From contig CM024168.1 in assembly GCA_013433145.1 (NCBI GenBank), positions 3,286,001 through 3,350,000 of the forward strand: 64,000 nt of DNA. Direction: 5' to 3'. The notes beneath the pieces were generated by a model. That model was given only the letters and a program-made list of their open reading frames with translations. It made no database searches and was not told the origin of the DNA. A program made the translations under genes and the position numbers. Below, piece by piece: positions 12,193-27,400 of this stretch; the stretch's first letter is position 1, and every line of letters begins with the position of its first letter. This DNA comes from Ascaris suum. Taxonomy: Eukaryota > Nematoda > Chromadorea > Rhabditida > Ascarididae.

Positions 12193-12263
12193 CGGTTGTG
12201 TATTCCGTAAGACTCATTCTGTAGCGTCGTTCTCGATCGGTTGTGTATTCTGTAAGACTCATT
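12193..12263. repeat. 26-bp direct duplication, 45-bp period
   Basis: The segment CGGTTGTGTATTC/TGTAAG... occurs at 12193-12218 and again at 12238-12263 with one mismatch (C to T). The copies lie about 210-280 bp upstream of the gip-1 start codon. This is probably a local duplication; a regulatory role is only possible. Confidence 0.85.
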
Positions 12264-12449
12264 ATTTTGGTTGTAAGTATCCATTGTTGGTACTCATTGT
12301 TTATTTTAGGCGTCTTGTATGCACATCTACGATCGTTCTTTAGCTTCAGTTCAGAAAAGTGCTACACCGCATCATGGGAAACTGTTGCTTCGCTTTTAGG
12401 CGCTCTATAAGGAATTGTATCAGTCAGCTCTAGTCAACTGTTTTATGTT

Positions 12450-12471
12450 TATTTATAGGCGATTTGAACCG
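12450..12471 (+). promoter_or_regulatory. Splice-acceptor-like site just before gip-1 ATG
   Basis: TTTATTTATAG ends at 12458, 13 bases before the gip-1 ATG. In nematodes an acceptor this close to the start codon can be the target for spliced-leader trans-splicing, or it can end a 5' UTR intron. Sequence alone cannot tell which. Confidence 0.35.
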
Positions 12472-15400
12472 ATGAGTACGCCAAAAAACGATGGAGTGCC
12501 GTTAGAGCATCCGGCTAAATCCAACTTTGGTCCGTTGCTGGATGATTTCATCAAGGAGTTTGGATGTGATCGTGAGTTCTTCTTTTGTGCTTCCACGTGG
12601 TATTTCGGTAATGGTCTAGCTGGCGCACGGTCGAGGGCGGGCATCGTTCTCTAGCAGGATCATTAGTTTTAATCCGTTTGCTTGTGCTAGGTTCTACACA
12701 TTGTGCCGATGTTTAGTGCGATCACCCCATCTGTCCTATTCATTCATCATTTACCATTTGCATCCTACACAGCTGCTTTTATTTAAGTCCTTTTATGCTT
12801 TCCGCATGCTTTGGCTGACTGTATGCCTATTGAACCGTTACCACCATTTTACCTCTGAGCGGATGTGTACGCCATTAAAGCATTCATCGTATTATATAAT
12901 AAGGCACTATCAGGTCGTAGTGGAGAAGTGACGAGGGGATAGAGGCATAGAATGTGCAGCGTCTGCTACGCTTGCGCATTATATACATTCATGTCACCGT
13001 AAATGTTTTCATTTGCATCAGCTAGGGCAACAAAGTAAAATCGGTGGTATTAACTAAGAAAGTGGGAATCCATTTTCCGACGTCAGAATTCTGAAGGCGA
13101 ATTATCTAGCGATAGAGTTACTTTTCAGAAGCACATTTTTTGTTCTAACGACATTCTGCTGTTACACAATTCCATTAACCGTGCTTACTGATCACGGCAC
13201 CAGCAGACACCTTACACCCAAGCTTGTGCTGCACTGGTCGATATTGCGTGTGGTTGTCGTCTCGATTGCGTCATAGCCTGCAGATCAGCCCATCTGTTAT
13301 ATTACGATATGATTTGTTTGATGTTTTATGAGATGTTGCCTATGCAATATCGCATCCATCGTATCTCATGTCGTATTTTATGGATGCTATATTTTAGAGT
13401 GGAGAACTACCGATCGAACCTGTGCCACATTGAGCCACATTAATGTATTGATTATTTGCGTTGAATTATTGCTACCGAGGGAGAATTGCTAGTGGTTGCT
13501 ACTTTAGAGGAAGTGTAATTTCCGCTTAAAAAAAAACATTTTCAGCAGCCAAAACGAACGAAATTGCTGCGTATCTGGCAGCACGGCCTCCGATCGACAC
13601 AGACGCGCAAGCCCTCATTCGGCGTACCCGCATCAAAAGTGAGTTAAATGTTTCGTTTTATATGGCGCTGAAGAGATATTCTTCGGAGCAAATAAAATAA
13701 CGTGTTTTACTTCACGACTAATTGTCACATATAGTATGGAAGAGATTGGCGTATGTGAGACATTCTTATTGCCTATAAAGAATCTCTCATTGTTGCTGAA
13801 ATACTTCCAAGTAATATGTCGATTCGGTGTTTTCTTCTGCGTACGGACCGAAAACATCGAAATTTTCCTATGAGGAGCGATGTTCTGATTTCGAAGGCTG
13901 TTTCTCGCTAGATGCGAAGACCGTCCGAGGTAAGGTTGCAAGGGGAAGGGAACTGTCTAGAAAAGGGAAACGTCACGCTTCAAAAGAAGTGGTGATAATA
14001 ATATTTTATACAAAATATCCGCTCATTTTCATTGTTTGCAAGCAAAAGTTTTTTTAAAGCTCACAGATAGATTTATAGAGGTTTTTATGCAATACTAATG
14101 AGCTGATGAAGATGTGAATTTCCAGATTATGTTGAGAAAAACCATAGCATAAAAATTTTTGATCTGAACCGCTCATTAGCCTATAGTTGAATTATTCAGT
14201 TAATAATAAGCGATAGCTTGATGGATGTGTTATTAGGAAAAACGAATATTTTCATCACCTAACATCATGCTGAATGGAGCGGCAGTGATGGATTTGCTAT
14301 TCGGTAATTATATCGATTATGTTAAGCAGCTCATTTCCATAATAGAGTTCGTGCTATGAAGGAAGCCAAAAAAAAAGTCACGCACCATCGACAAAGCGTC
14401 GAACGTTTTGCTTTGTAATTGTTTTCTTTTTCAGAAAAGGTTTTTTTCCGCAAGTTTTTCGCTGCGATGTTTTTATTTACTTTGAACTCTCAAAAAATTA
14501 TAATGCATTTCTTTATGGATGTTATTTGATCAAGAGATTTGTATGTTTGTATTTCATCTACTGATACTGCTCACCTCTGTTTATTTAATACTCGTTCTGT
14601 GTTGGTTTGCTAACGGTTTTTTTTTTGCATGCATGCAAATGCATTGCTCTCTTTTCAGTTGCAAAGCGTAGCGAATCGGCGGCTCGTGCATTCAGCGAAA
14701 CTGTGGATGCCCTTAGGGCATGCAGTGATCTCTCGAATGCTGATGACTTGATTCGATTCATTATCACATGTTCTAGTGGACATAAGGTATGCAAAGATTT
14801 TATGCGTTAATTAGTTTGTCTATTTCATGGTTTACTTTTTCTGTTATATTGATCGCTTAGTTTCTCTCATTTTGACATGGCGTGGTGATGTGAATGATTA
14901 AATGCTGAATTTTTATGGCTGTTTCGTAAGTTGGTGTAGTGTGGGCATTACAGTTTGCCTTTCTTATGTTCATTATCAACTTCGGCCACCTTGACTTATC
15001 AGCCTGTTGCATGAAATAGCAAACCCTATCTGACATTTTCTATGTATAGCAGAAGAAATGCCTACACACTCGGAAAATTTATGCTCGTACATCCGCGGTC
15101 TATTTGTTAATGTGTTTCTTTTTAGTTTTTATGCGACTGTATAAAATAAATGAAGAATTCAGTGAAGAAGAGCTGCATCCGGCGATTTTTAGAAATTTTA
15201 CGTTATTATGAAATATTTCGAGTATACTATTAGTCCATGAAATTAGCTAATATCGAAATTCATTATTAAAGCATTTATTGTACTATATTCTCCTGTTTCT
15301 ATATGAGCGCTCCTAAACTTTGAATCGTTACTCGAAACTATCCTCAATACTAAGGCGTCCTAAGCTAATCCGCTCAATCATTGCTTGATTGTGTCGGCAA

Positions 15401-18400
15401 TAAATCGGTTGCGGCGAACGGCATGTTGAAGCGTCTTGTTTCGATGTAAAAGAATGGCGATTTATAACTAATGTATGTTTGTTAAATTTTATACCTCAAC
15501 AATGAACACAAAAGTTTTTCGGCTTTTATGCTGTGGCTGAATAGTTTCGATCCGCACATTGTTGCTACTCCTATGTATCGGGTGTATGTATCAGACAGTT
15601 ACGCAATTAAATTACAGCTTCGCGAACTTTCGCTCCCTGTTGTTCTCATTTCGTCACAGTAAAATAAATAAATGTGGGTAATTCTATGGAACGTCCGAGC
15701 AAAAGTTGGGTAGTTTAATGAAGACCCTTCTGCTCAAGTTGGGATATTTGCTTATTTGCATTATGTCCCAATGAAACTATGCACACGCAAGGCCTGGCCA
15801 TTCGAAGATGCACAGCGGTGCTGTGAATAGTTTGCATTTGCTAATGATTACCTATCGATTTTCCTGTTGATGGAGATGTATAGCAGGCTTTGTAACAATT
15901 CAAGAGTGTTGCGCTTTCGAAAACCAGGGCTTTTTTTTGCGTATTTCAGTTAAGCGAATTTAGCACTGCTATGCTGTCATCCCTCTGCGGCCGTCATCAT
16001 CAGCTTATTTTGAATAGATTCAGGAATCGTGCACTAGTTTCTGGCCTATAGCTGAATTTTTGTAGACAGAAAGATCACAACGAGCTGTTCGCATAGCAGC
16101 AGCGAACGCTGCCTTACTGGACGATTTAAGGACGCCTACGCGAGCGGCAAGCACCATGAGCAGTTCATCGACGAGAACATTATTGGCAACATCAACTCCT
16201 TCTAGCGCTTATTCGGGATCCGCTTCCACTATCCATAAGAAAATATTCCTGTGAGCATATACACATTATATGTATTTACATAAATATACGCGTAAACGAG
16301 CGAGCTGTGGTAGACGACACCAAACTTTAGTGCATGGTACTCGATTTGATCGCAAAAATAATCGTGATTGTACTAACTGTACTATAGACTAGTAGTTTTC
16401 TCTGTAACTGATTCGTTACCTTGAAAACGCTGTTGATCGAAGTATTCCTATGTTTTTTGGAAGCATTTGCACTAAGATTTCTTGAGAAGCATGATCGTGT
16501 TATTACTGCTGCTGTGTTCTCCATTGTTCGAAGAGGCGGCCACTTGTTTTGCCAGATCTAGCATGGTTTGTTGCCTATAGGCTTTCTTTGTGACTGAAAT
16601 TCGCCTTCATGAGACTCGAAGGAGGTTCTTGGGACATATTTAGTTGTCTATAGTTGCAAGGAGCAGAGTCCATCGTTTAACTACCGATAAAAAGATTTCC
16701 AGGAACGCACACTTTCAAGCCTATAGGGTCTGTTGCTTGCAATTTGTTTGAAGCTCGCAAGGATGGCAAAAGATTCCTTTTTGTTTGTAAATCATTTGGG
16801 TCATAGAAGTGCTCATTTATCGTTAGTTCATTTTTTGTGTCATATTCTTCGTGGATGAGCTTAGCATTCTCAAAATCTTTCTGCCAGTGTCCGCATAACA
16901 TGATCCGGACGAGTAGGGTTGAAAAGTTCTTTGTGGGAAAAAGGAGGTTTCTCCGGCGTTTATTCCATTTACGCGTAAATCTGATAAAAAGAATTTATTC
17001 CTCCAAGGGGCGGATCACCATGTTTCGAAGGATGTAGTGTTTGGTACTGTGAGAATTGTAAAGACATTGAAGAAGGTAAAAGGGGACAATAAGCATTTTT
17101 GGTGGCATTCTTCCAACTGCTAGAGAAAAGGGATATCAACATGAAATGGGCTTATGTAGGCGGCACTGACTTTCAATGGGAAACGAAAATAAAAGCACGC
17201 GTAAACAAATTATAGCACTAATGATCATATAGTTCTGACCGTTGTAAAAAAGCGAACATGAAGAACACCAATTTAAGCGAAAGTCGATTGGAGAGTTCAG
17301 CTAGAAAAAGAGTATACGGTTTCTTTGTTTAACGATTTTATTTTTTTCTCCTTTCTTTTTCGGTGTTTCCTTTATTAAATCGTATCCTGGAGCTGAAATC
17401 GAACTACGTTTAGCGACTATTGAATCCATCCTCCCGCCCCTCCTTGATATCGTAAATGTGGGAAGGAGTAGTTCATCTGTGATTTCTCTGTCTCATTGCT
17501 AGCAAAGCGATATGTTGTTTGGAAGGAAGAGGGGGACTGATCGGGCTTCCGGATTTTTGATTGCAGCTGTTTAAGCTCCCTCTCTTCCTCCGAAGAATCA
17601 CGGGAAAGGGCGTCTTTTTTCTATTTGCTGTTTTTCGCTGTTTGTTTTTTCATGCTTTCGCAAAAGAGGTTTTTTTATTAAGGCGAGATTTCATTTTAGC
17701 CCGATGGAAGTGGAAGTGGCGCCAAAGCCGGCTGCTGTTCTGAACGGTCGTTGTAAAGGACGCACAGGTCAGTTTTCTGATCAAATTCTGTAGTTGATGA
17801 AATGTCGTTCCCTTTTTTGAGGCAAGTAATATCGCATCCTAAAGTAGTAGTTTGATGCTTCGTTGACACGGAGGAAAATTTAATCGACCCATTGGCGTTG
17901 TTTGTGCAGTTATGTGGAATGCTGACATGGTGATGCATGCCATGCCTGCACTTCGAGTACTGACGTGAATGCTAAAACGCCTTTATTATATTTGTGAAGT
18001 GCTGTTGTCGTGTGAGAATGCTCGTTGTTGATCGTTGAGCAATTTCTTTGTCGAGAGTGCCTTGTCTGCGAACTTAACCTGTAGAATCGACATAGGAAAA
18101 TAGGAAAGTTGGAATTTCAGAGACTTCGTTAGTAAAGGTTCTTATATGACTGTGAGCTTTGTATGTGGAATTGAAAAACTTAAGCAGCCATTAACTGGGT
18201 ATGTTGTGCAAAAACATGGATCCTTGGATATCAAATTCAGGTGATGAAAGTAATTCAGGTAGGGTATCCAGTGACAGATAGTCAAGCGTGGTGTTTTGCA
18301 AGAAGATGGGGAGATATGCCGGGACCTCTCTGTTTCCGCAAGAATTGAGGAAGAAAAAGGTAAAGAAACTATGGGATGTAGGACTGTGTCAAATACAATG

Positions 18401-21400
18401 CGTTGACTCCTGTGATGTGACAAACAGTAATTACTGGGGGAAGACGTAGTCTTTGCAAGTCATTTCGCTAAAATTCGTTTTTTTTTGCGAGCTAAAGTAT
18501 GATTTCCTTTAAGATTTTCTGAGCCTTTAGCCAGTAAAAGCGATCAGGAAAACGCCTTGCCGAGTGGAATGGGAGATTAAGGATTTAATGATTTGGGCGG
18601 GGAACTGCTCCATCTCATATACTGAATCATTGAGTCACACTAAACAGTGGTGTTTTTCAGTTGTATGCAGCGAGGAAATGATAAGGCAAACGGTATGGGC
18701 ATTAGTGGGCTCAGAAGGACGCTATATAACACGTGGAGCTGCGCCAGAAGATCGACTTGTGGTTGCTAAACACTGTGCTGTTGATGATGCATTGCGTGCA
18801 CAATTAGAGAGCCTTCTATGCGTTGCAAATGCCTACTGCGACCTTCAACGAATTGCACAACGTCACAAATCGGGTCTCCTTGCGCAAGTATTATTTCCGT
18901 TTCGTTTATAAAATGAAGCTTCTTCACCCATTTGAGGTGTTATTAAGAAATGCCGTGATGTTTCAACGGTTCTTTTTTCATGTGATCAAAATCGCTATGA
19001 TATAATTTCAAAAGCTCATTTTCTAATCTAAAATATCACATTGCATGTTTCGAATGTGAAAATCATGAAGTTTATATAACAATGATAGCATTTGAATGCT
19101 TCCGCATATATTGCTTTTTCTAGTTTGCAAAAATTTCGAAATTCTGTGATTTTATTTTTGCAGGCATTCACGCTTTGTTTATCGGATGTGATTGCAGAAT
19201 ATATTGCAATAGTATCGAAACTAGAATCACAGGTTAATTAACGCTTTTCTTTGTTTAAGTATTTAGTTTTTAACAAGTAATTATCTAGTTATGTACCTCC
19301 TGTTGAATGTTTTGGCTTGTAGTGTTCAGAGCTTTTTTTATTTTTATTGAGCGACTGCGTTCTTTATTTGTGTAAAAAAGATGAATATACCTTGAAAATT
19401 TCTTACAGCATCTTGTTCTCTTTTTTTTTCTGTCGTTGTTGATTACTTTTTCAATGTTTTTTTTTGTGGAAGCTCAGAGAGCAGGAGTGCTCACAGAATT
19501 TTTGTTAGGCGAAGGCGATCTGTCAGTTGAAAATTTAGATTGTTTGTCAGGACGACTCACGGTCTTGTTTAATATAGCCGTTAGTTTTTCAAAGAGTGTA
19601 CCGTTATTTTTCAAAGATTTCGTTGAAAAATCAGCGTCAATTTCTTTTTTTTACGTTCTTTCGTTTAGAGCGATACGTCATGCTAATCCTGGATGCTTTC
19701 GTCTTCTCTCTATCCCCATCTTTAATTCTTCTGCTTCTCTGCTGAGAACGGATTTAATTTCATTGTTCTAGCATTTATTCGCTCTTTATATATGAATGTG
19801 CTAATCATGTGAATATGCTTATATGTGTATGCATGCGACATTTGCAAATATCCGCACAGGTTTTACTTCAGGAACATGTTTTGAATTGGTTCTTATAACG
19901 GATTAATTTTGCAGCTGACGATTTCACGGGAATCAGTAACGCCGTTGCTCATTCAGCACGAATTAGGCGATTGGCCATTGCGCATGCAGTGTTTGGCGCA
20001 TATTGCTGCGAATAACGAGTCACTGAAAGGAACAGCTCTCTTGAACAACATTTATGCGGCATACTGTTGGTATGTGCCATATTTTATTTAACTTCATATT
20101 TAATGCTGCGCAGTCAGCGGATGGTTGTGCAGTGTCTGTGATCACGAAAAGTCCTCCGCCGTTGAAGCCATCGAGCACGAGGCCTTCCTTCGCTGTTGTG
20201 AAATTCGAAAAATGGAAATGCGCGCTTACGGATCAAAAATGTTTCAGAACTATGAGACTCATCAGAATTCTCTTGCTTCTGCAGATTTTGCCTCGTAGTA
20301 CATCCAGAGAAACTACACGACTTTTTCCGACCATGTTGTTGATCACGCCTATGCTGGATTATCAGCCACTGTCTTTTCCTCTCAAAGCTTTTCTTCTCGA
20401 AAATGGATATAAAATGACACCGTTTTGAGATAAAGGTGGGGTTTTATGAGGAAGTGCTCGCAAACCAATTTCTTTGGAGCATAGCTCGCTCCTATTGCGC
20501 CTCTCCTGATCAGTTTTGTGTAACTCTGATGACATAAGTAAGCGTTTCTTCATCAGATGTAGGATTGTTCGAGGTCATCGGTTGCAATTCTGTTGTGGAG
20601 TTCATCTTTTCGCTCGTTTTTCATACCACCTCCTCTGCTTGTTTTTCCGCTTGTTATGCACTTTTACAAGTTTGTTTGCAAAAGTATACAGTGTCGCTTG
20701 CAAGCGTTTATGGAAATCGCCGCCTATATTGTCCGCCACAGGAAATTCGTCATTAATTATTTGCACTTTTCAGTAACTTTTAAGAAGTTCTGTAGGTATA
20801 TATAAAGATTGGAAAATGTTGAAGGAACGAATCATTTCAAGAACACATATGCAGCAGTTGAATTAATAAAAATATAGGGACATTACTCTCTGTATTCATT
20901 ATTTGTTCACAACTTTAAAGCTAGGTGGAAGGTGATGGGCAAGCAGAAGTACATATCGTACCAGGTCTTTTGATGTTCTAATCTCTTTTTTGTGGTTAGA
21001 TAGTTTGCAATATGTGGTATTGTCGTTGGGGAGGTGATTTTTAGGGGGAGGAAAAAATGTCGAATCATTTTTGTTTTCTGAATTAGGCTGCAATAGGCCA
21101 TTCGAACGGTGGTGCATAAAACTTGGGTTGTGTCTCACCATTATTCTGTGTCATTTCTTGGGATAACGGTGTTGACTCGCTTTTGGATGGTCATTATTTC
21201 TATCCATTTATTGCGAATAAATTATTTCATTGGGGAATTAGATTCCTTTATAAATGAGATAATGCATATGTAGTATGAACTTGTAGGTTCCATGTAGAAT
21301 CATTTTTAACGGTAATGTTAGAAGCCAGCAAATGCGTAATTGAACTTTTATTGCCAAAATGTTGCGGCATTATGGCCCATCATCAATCGTTGAGGTGGTA

Positions 21401-24400
21401 AAATTGGCCAATCTTGTTGTTGTTTTTCGCTAGCAACGAAACGTTTCGGTATTTGAAGTTCACTGGCACATCTTCTGATCTGCAGTGCCTATCTCAGAGA
21501 TCGTCATACTACGTGACAGCATCATCTCACAATTTCATCTTCTTTCTAAAGGAATAATTCGATGGGACAGTAGAAATGAGAGCGGTTTAGGGGGTAAGTG
21601 AACGGCAAAGCGGAACAGACACTTTTGACGACATGAAAATCATTTTTTTTCTGGTTTTTCTTTCCATAATCCTACAATAATTGCAGCACATCGCGAGATT
21701 CGTCAATATGTCACTCACTATGCCAAATCCTGAGAGCATTATTGGCGGTTTTCCATGAGGTCTTACGTGAATGGTTGCTTTATGGGCGGCTCAACTCATC
21801 GACATCCGAGGTGATGTTTATTTTTTGGAGTATATTTTCTGAAATGACATGACTTTTAATTTTGTCTTATTTTTTCGGTTTTTAAATTAAAAACTGTCTA
21901 AGTGACTTTGCATGTGAGCATGCATTTCAACAATAAAAACGTGTGCTGAGAAGTCAACACCTCCACTGTGCTGATATCATAAATTACCAGCGCTAAGTTC
22001 GCGTTACAAAGGTTGCTAACCTCCATTTCATTAAATAAAGGAATAATATATGAGAGTTTCTAGCATTCGTTCATATTTTGCTAGTTTCACGGCACTATAT
22101 GCTCTAAACTTGCGAAAATCTTAAGAATTGTAAAGGAATGTATACAATGGGCAGCAGCACATGTTTTGTGTTGCTTTCAAGCTTGTTATAATTCTCATGA
22201 ATGGTTATTTACCTCAGTTAACCCGATTTGTGTGTTTCATTGAGAACAGTGTTAGTTACATGCGGAGAGGGCGTTAGAGCGCGATGGCGCAGTGTGTGTG
22301 TGGCGTACTGGAGAGTACGCAAGCGAGGTTCATTGCCTCGTTGCAAGCAATGATGTGAACTTTTCCCGAATCCTTAGGCAGCCCATGCAGGTGACGATTA
22401 GTCTTTCTGAGCTAAGTGCTTTGTCGCATTTTGCATTATTCATGAGCGAATTTTGCCGCAAAGTGCATTGCTTCTTGTTGTTTAGGACATCCGTTGATTA
22501 GACTACTGCGTTCCTCAGTTGGAATGGATAGACGCAGGTTTCGCATTGAAAAGCACTGAGGTTTTTTGGAAATTTTTGAAGAGAAATTATATAAAAAGAT
22601 TAAATTTTTAAGGCATTTAGTGCTCCTTGTATTAAAATTAACGAATTTTATGTGTCAACTCTTCTTTCCCGGAACGAAATTGAACTTTTGGCGATAAAAT
22701 TTTCGGGAATATTTTTTACAGTAGACGGCGAGTGGTGGGCCTTTTATTCAAACAGGAGAATTCCAAAAAGTGCAGAAAGTTGTGTATTTTCTCTGTAATT
22801 TTTTTCCAACATTTCTAAGTCCTTCGGTTTTTTCCTGTTGGATTTCGATGTAGTTCTTGAAAATTCCAAATCTCATTCTTCTCTCCCATTCGATTTGCAG
22901 CATGTCTTTGAAACCTTTTCCCATTCTCACTGCTCGTTGCAGCGAAGATTTTTTCCGGTATTTAGAACAATTGAACGAAGTTTCTTTCTTTTTTTTTTCG
23001 CAGTATATCTCATCTGATTTTACTGACCAGAGTTCCAATTTTGCTGTGTTAAAACTTCATCCTACTGGATCAGAAATCTGTTCGTCGGGAATTCTGAGGA
23101 TGCATTGATGGCTGCCCTAGATATTGCTTTGATAGCTGCTTGAAGCGGCGCTTCGTTGTTTCATCTACTTCAGCATATGGCGAAGGAATTTTTTTCTTCC
23201 CCATCTTGGACAAACTGCATGTTTCTTGGCCCTATCACAGTGTTCGCCTCCAAAGTTATGCTGTTGCATTTGAGTTCTCTAAACGGTCTTCTTTTTTATG
23301 CTTTCGCTGTTAATTGCTGTGATTCGACGATAGTGTTGAAAAGCCATTGTGATTACTATGGTCCTGCATTTAGTGATTATTTCTGATATGTACAGTATTA
23401 TAAATATTTTGTAGTAGTGTAAATATTTTGCAAAGATTTGATTTTTAATTGTTTATTTTTTTATTCTAGTGGATGATAGTGAAAGAAGAGAGCGCTCAGT
23501 ACGAAGACCCATGGACGGGCGGATATCGGATTGTTCAGAATGCTGTTCCAATATTCTTCGATGGTTTCCCAAGAATTTGTCAACAGGTATGTTTATTTGC
23601 TTGTATTTCATAATCGAAAAGGTCGAATAGTGTTTATTTGCTTCATATTCGAAAAGATCGAAAAATTTTATGACGACTGCATCCATAAAACAAAGAAAAA
23701 TACGTCTGAGCACTACGGCAATCTCTTATAAAATAAAGACCAAGGTGAAGTGCAATAGAAAGTTCACGTAACAACTACACAGATAAGAATTCCGTCCAGA
23801 ATAGATACGTTAGAGTGGTTCCAGAATATTTGCAGCTGAATGGGCAAGAGCATTTTTTCATTGAAAGATTGATATACCTTTCTTATGTTATCCTTTTTTT
23901 AGAAGGAACGAACTTAAATAAGTTAATTTCTTCAGTTTTTAACTTGCATTTCAGTTTTATCACTCAGGTCGGATAACAGTTGCTTCTTGAAAAAGCTAAA
24001 CATTGCCCGCTCATTATCTGTACTTTGGAAGCGGTGGGCTAATTTCGGTGAAGTATTTTGTTGTAATTGATTACATTTTAACTGGTTTGGGATCACGTTC
24101 CGCCATGTGCATCTTCGATCGGAAGAGGGAGGGAGGTTGGTGTTGATTTAGCAGTCGTATCTCTGAAACGTATATGTGAATAAGTACCGAAGAACGATTT
24201 AATCTTGAATATTGCAGCTAAATCGAATCGGACAAAGCCACTGTTGTCCGTCCCTAACTATAAATCCTTTCTCCGTTTATCTCTCAATTGTTCGAGAGTA
24301 GATTATAATTCCCCCTTCCACTGTGTTGAGATTTTGAGAAAGTCTAGTTTTTCGAATATTGCTTTTGCAGATACTGGTAGTGGGCAAGTCGATGGCGCTT

Positions 24401-27400
24401 TTATCTTCTATGGGTGTGGCGGATCGTTCACTTGCGGAAAGACGGCATCTGTTTTCAACGTTTGACTCATTGGAATGCTACTACTTGCCAGTCGAGATGC
24501 AGAAGTTCTTCCGTACTATTACAGGGTTCGTTGGAATTGAAATTAATTGCTTGGAATGGATTTTCGTCGCTTTAGAAGGCTTTCTGATTATCCATCTCAG
24601 AGGCCTACGTTTTGAATAGAATGCTGTAATGCGATTTAGATAGGTGAATTACCTTGGTGCCACTGCTGCAGTACGTTTTGCTATCTGTGGAGGCATTCTA
24701 TGCTTTTGGTTTGTGTGATGAGTGGAAGTTTCACCAATGATTACGATCGGGACTTTTGTTACCTGATCTCGTGCAGACTGAGTGAATGGCATCATCTTCG
24801 TTTGTTTATCATCATTTGATGTTTTACATGCATTAATTTATTTTTTATGGCTTCGAAGCGACTGAGTTTTGCTAGAAGACTGAATGTTGAGACAACGCGT
24901 TAAAGTCCTCTGGTATAATAACGCGAATCTGGAAGAGCCTTAAGGCATCATGACCATGGATGAGCATGCATCATTTCTTCTCCCTTGTTGTGCCTCACTT
25001 CCTGCTTCCAATTTCGGCTAATTTACCATCTGAGACCTCAGAATATTTCTGTGGGTTTAACCTGGCTCTTGTTTCATGTGTTGCGTTATTTAAGTAGGAC
25101 TTAGAGGTTTATGGAGACTGCTCCACCTTTACTCCTTTCCAGCCTCGCCTAATCCCCTCGAAACGAGGGACGGTCTTCTGGCATTAGTCATTACTATGGG
25201 AGTGCTGTGAGTTCGCGGTTGAAGCAGTGCATGGTTGGGGACTAATTCTTTCGAATGTGCTTCCCGTTTGGGAAGTATAGTAAACTTGACTTCCAGATCC
25301 GAGAACACCGTTATTTTCATGAATTTTAGCTCCTTATTTGAGTACAAGTTCAACTTTTGAGCTTGAATTCGATTTCCAGTTTTGCCTTTTATTGCAGTTG
25401 AGTTCTGTTCCCGGAATCCCTTATATGAGGGCTCTTTATAGTGTTCCTTTTGCCATTCTAATGTGTTGTTTATTTTGCGTTTTGTTAGTGTTAGTTGCAG
25501 GTAATTAAGACAGACTTAACGCTCTTGGGCACGTTATTTGCGAATCTGTTACAGGTTTTATGAGCGTATAAACTCGGAAGTGATGCGGAATGTGGTGATT
25601 GAGTTCAATATGCGCACACATGCGGAGCTCGTTCAGAAACATTTCCTCATGACAGACGAGAACCTCGCTCTTACATTCTATTCACAAATTATGTATGTGC
25701 ATTGTATATCTCGTTTTGCTTATTTTATAGTCACAACTATAATGGATCCATTTTAAAGCATTAGATTTTTTTAACTTGCATCTACAGCCGGTTAATCAAC
25801 TAAGAAGTGCAATAGCTAAATGAACAGGAATAAGTACTGAGAAAACCTCGTGAAGTTTTTTTAGCCGCTAGTAGATTCGGTTGATTTCATTGCTTTACAT
25901 TGCTTTGTTTAAGTATGCAGTCGTTTAGCCGTATAGCCGTATACCTCTTATCATGATTAGCTCTAAGGCATAAAGCTATAGTTTTTTAACTTGGCGATGG
26001 CGTCGAAAATCTAAATGAATCGATGCTGAAGAGTTCTCAATCCCTTGCTTGTTCGATCTTTAGTTGTTGGCAATGAATAAGAGCAAAACATATGCGTTGG
26101 TGACCGATAAGTGATGTGGAATTTATGCAGCCTTTAATTTTTTTAAGCGAGGAAACTAATGGTGATATGAGTGCACTTGATTCGCAAAAAGTATGTCGTG
26201 CATTTTCATCGGCGAAAGCGACATGTGATAGCTGGCCTACTAAATTATCAACGGTTGCACGTGTCGATGCGACTTGCGGTCTTATGGAAGATGAGTTGGG
26301 AGTATTGCCGAGCCCGAGAGATCCGAATGGAGGGCCTATTGTGCAATTGAGATATATTGCAAATGCCCCCGTATCGATCATATTTAATGAAGCGTGAGTT
26401 CAGTTCACATTTTATTGGTCGCTATAGTGTTAGTTGTTCTTCCGTGCTTTAGTTTAATTTTCCTATCTCTTTGTCTCATTCCAAGACTCTTACGGAAATG
26501 TGCTATATTTTGTTACAATAGCATTTATTGGGATTCCAAATGCGCAGTCGGCTTTAAAGTCAACTTTAGAGGTATTTTAAGAGATGGTCAATTTTTCCGG
26601 TTCTGCAATGCGTTTTAAGGCTGCTTGCACGTTTTTAAACCTTCTTAAACATGGGCAATAACAGCGCGTTTTAATGTACTAGCATTTGCCTCGAGAATTA
26701 TTTGCTTGGTGATAGGAATTTTTCATTTATTTGAGGATTTAAGGCCTTCCTCTTGTTTAGTTATTTACTCCGTATTTGTTCACTTCGATTAGTATAAGAA
26801 TTTTTCAGTGCAATGGGGCGCTATCAACATATGTTTACGTTTATTTGGACGATATTATGCGCTGACTTTCAATTGGTCGATCTCGTTCAGAAATATTCAC
26901 ATTTAGTGTATAATGCGTGGAGGATTTGGCCAGGTTCGATTGTTTTCTAATCATTTTGTTTGATTAGCATGGTTTTTGTCGTTTGCTTAGTTATGTTTAG
27001 ATTAATAAGGAATGGGAATGCGACCGGTAGTTTCGTTCTCCGTCTCGTTGCACTCTATATTCATGTTTGCTCGGTGATCGAAGTTTCACGATAAAGTTTT
27101 TTATAACAAATGCTGCGCGAGAGGAAAGCTGCTGAAGTGTTAGCTGTAAATAATTGATTAGGTAGACTTCGATTAATAGTTCAACAAGTACGTCGCTGGT
27201 GTAGAATGTCACTCTTTTTTGAAATGTACTCCTCTCTCATTTCTATGCATATATTATATTCTATGTCCAGTTCGATGCTAGTAGCATAATTTATTTCTTC
27301 ACGCGTTCGAGCGCAGCGTTTTATCTGCTAGAATATAGTTAAAATATAATTGGAGAAAAAAAAGCGGCGGATTGAAATTTGCGGTTGTTTTTTTTTTTTT

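Larger units (their letters stand above)
9787..12471. other. Spacer between phf-5 and gip-1
   Basis: T-rich sequence with no convincing gene. It holds C-runs near 9897-9908 and 10908-10926, AATAAA hexamers at 10364-10369 and 10758-10763 that could end phf-5 transcripts, and a 26-bp duplication at 12193-12263. A short frame starting MGNCCFAF at 12374 has an N-myristoylation-like start but no donor I could place. Confidence 0.5.

Noticed and set aside
16327..17037. Several 60-75 codon frames in gip-1 intron 4
   Set aside because: Overlapping on both strands, no splice borders in phase with gip-1, no motif.
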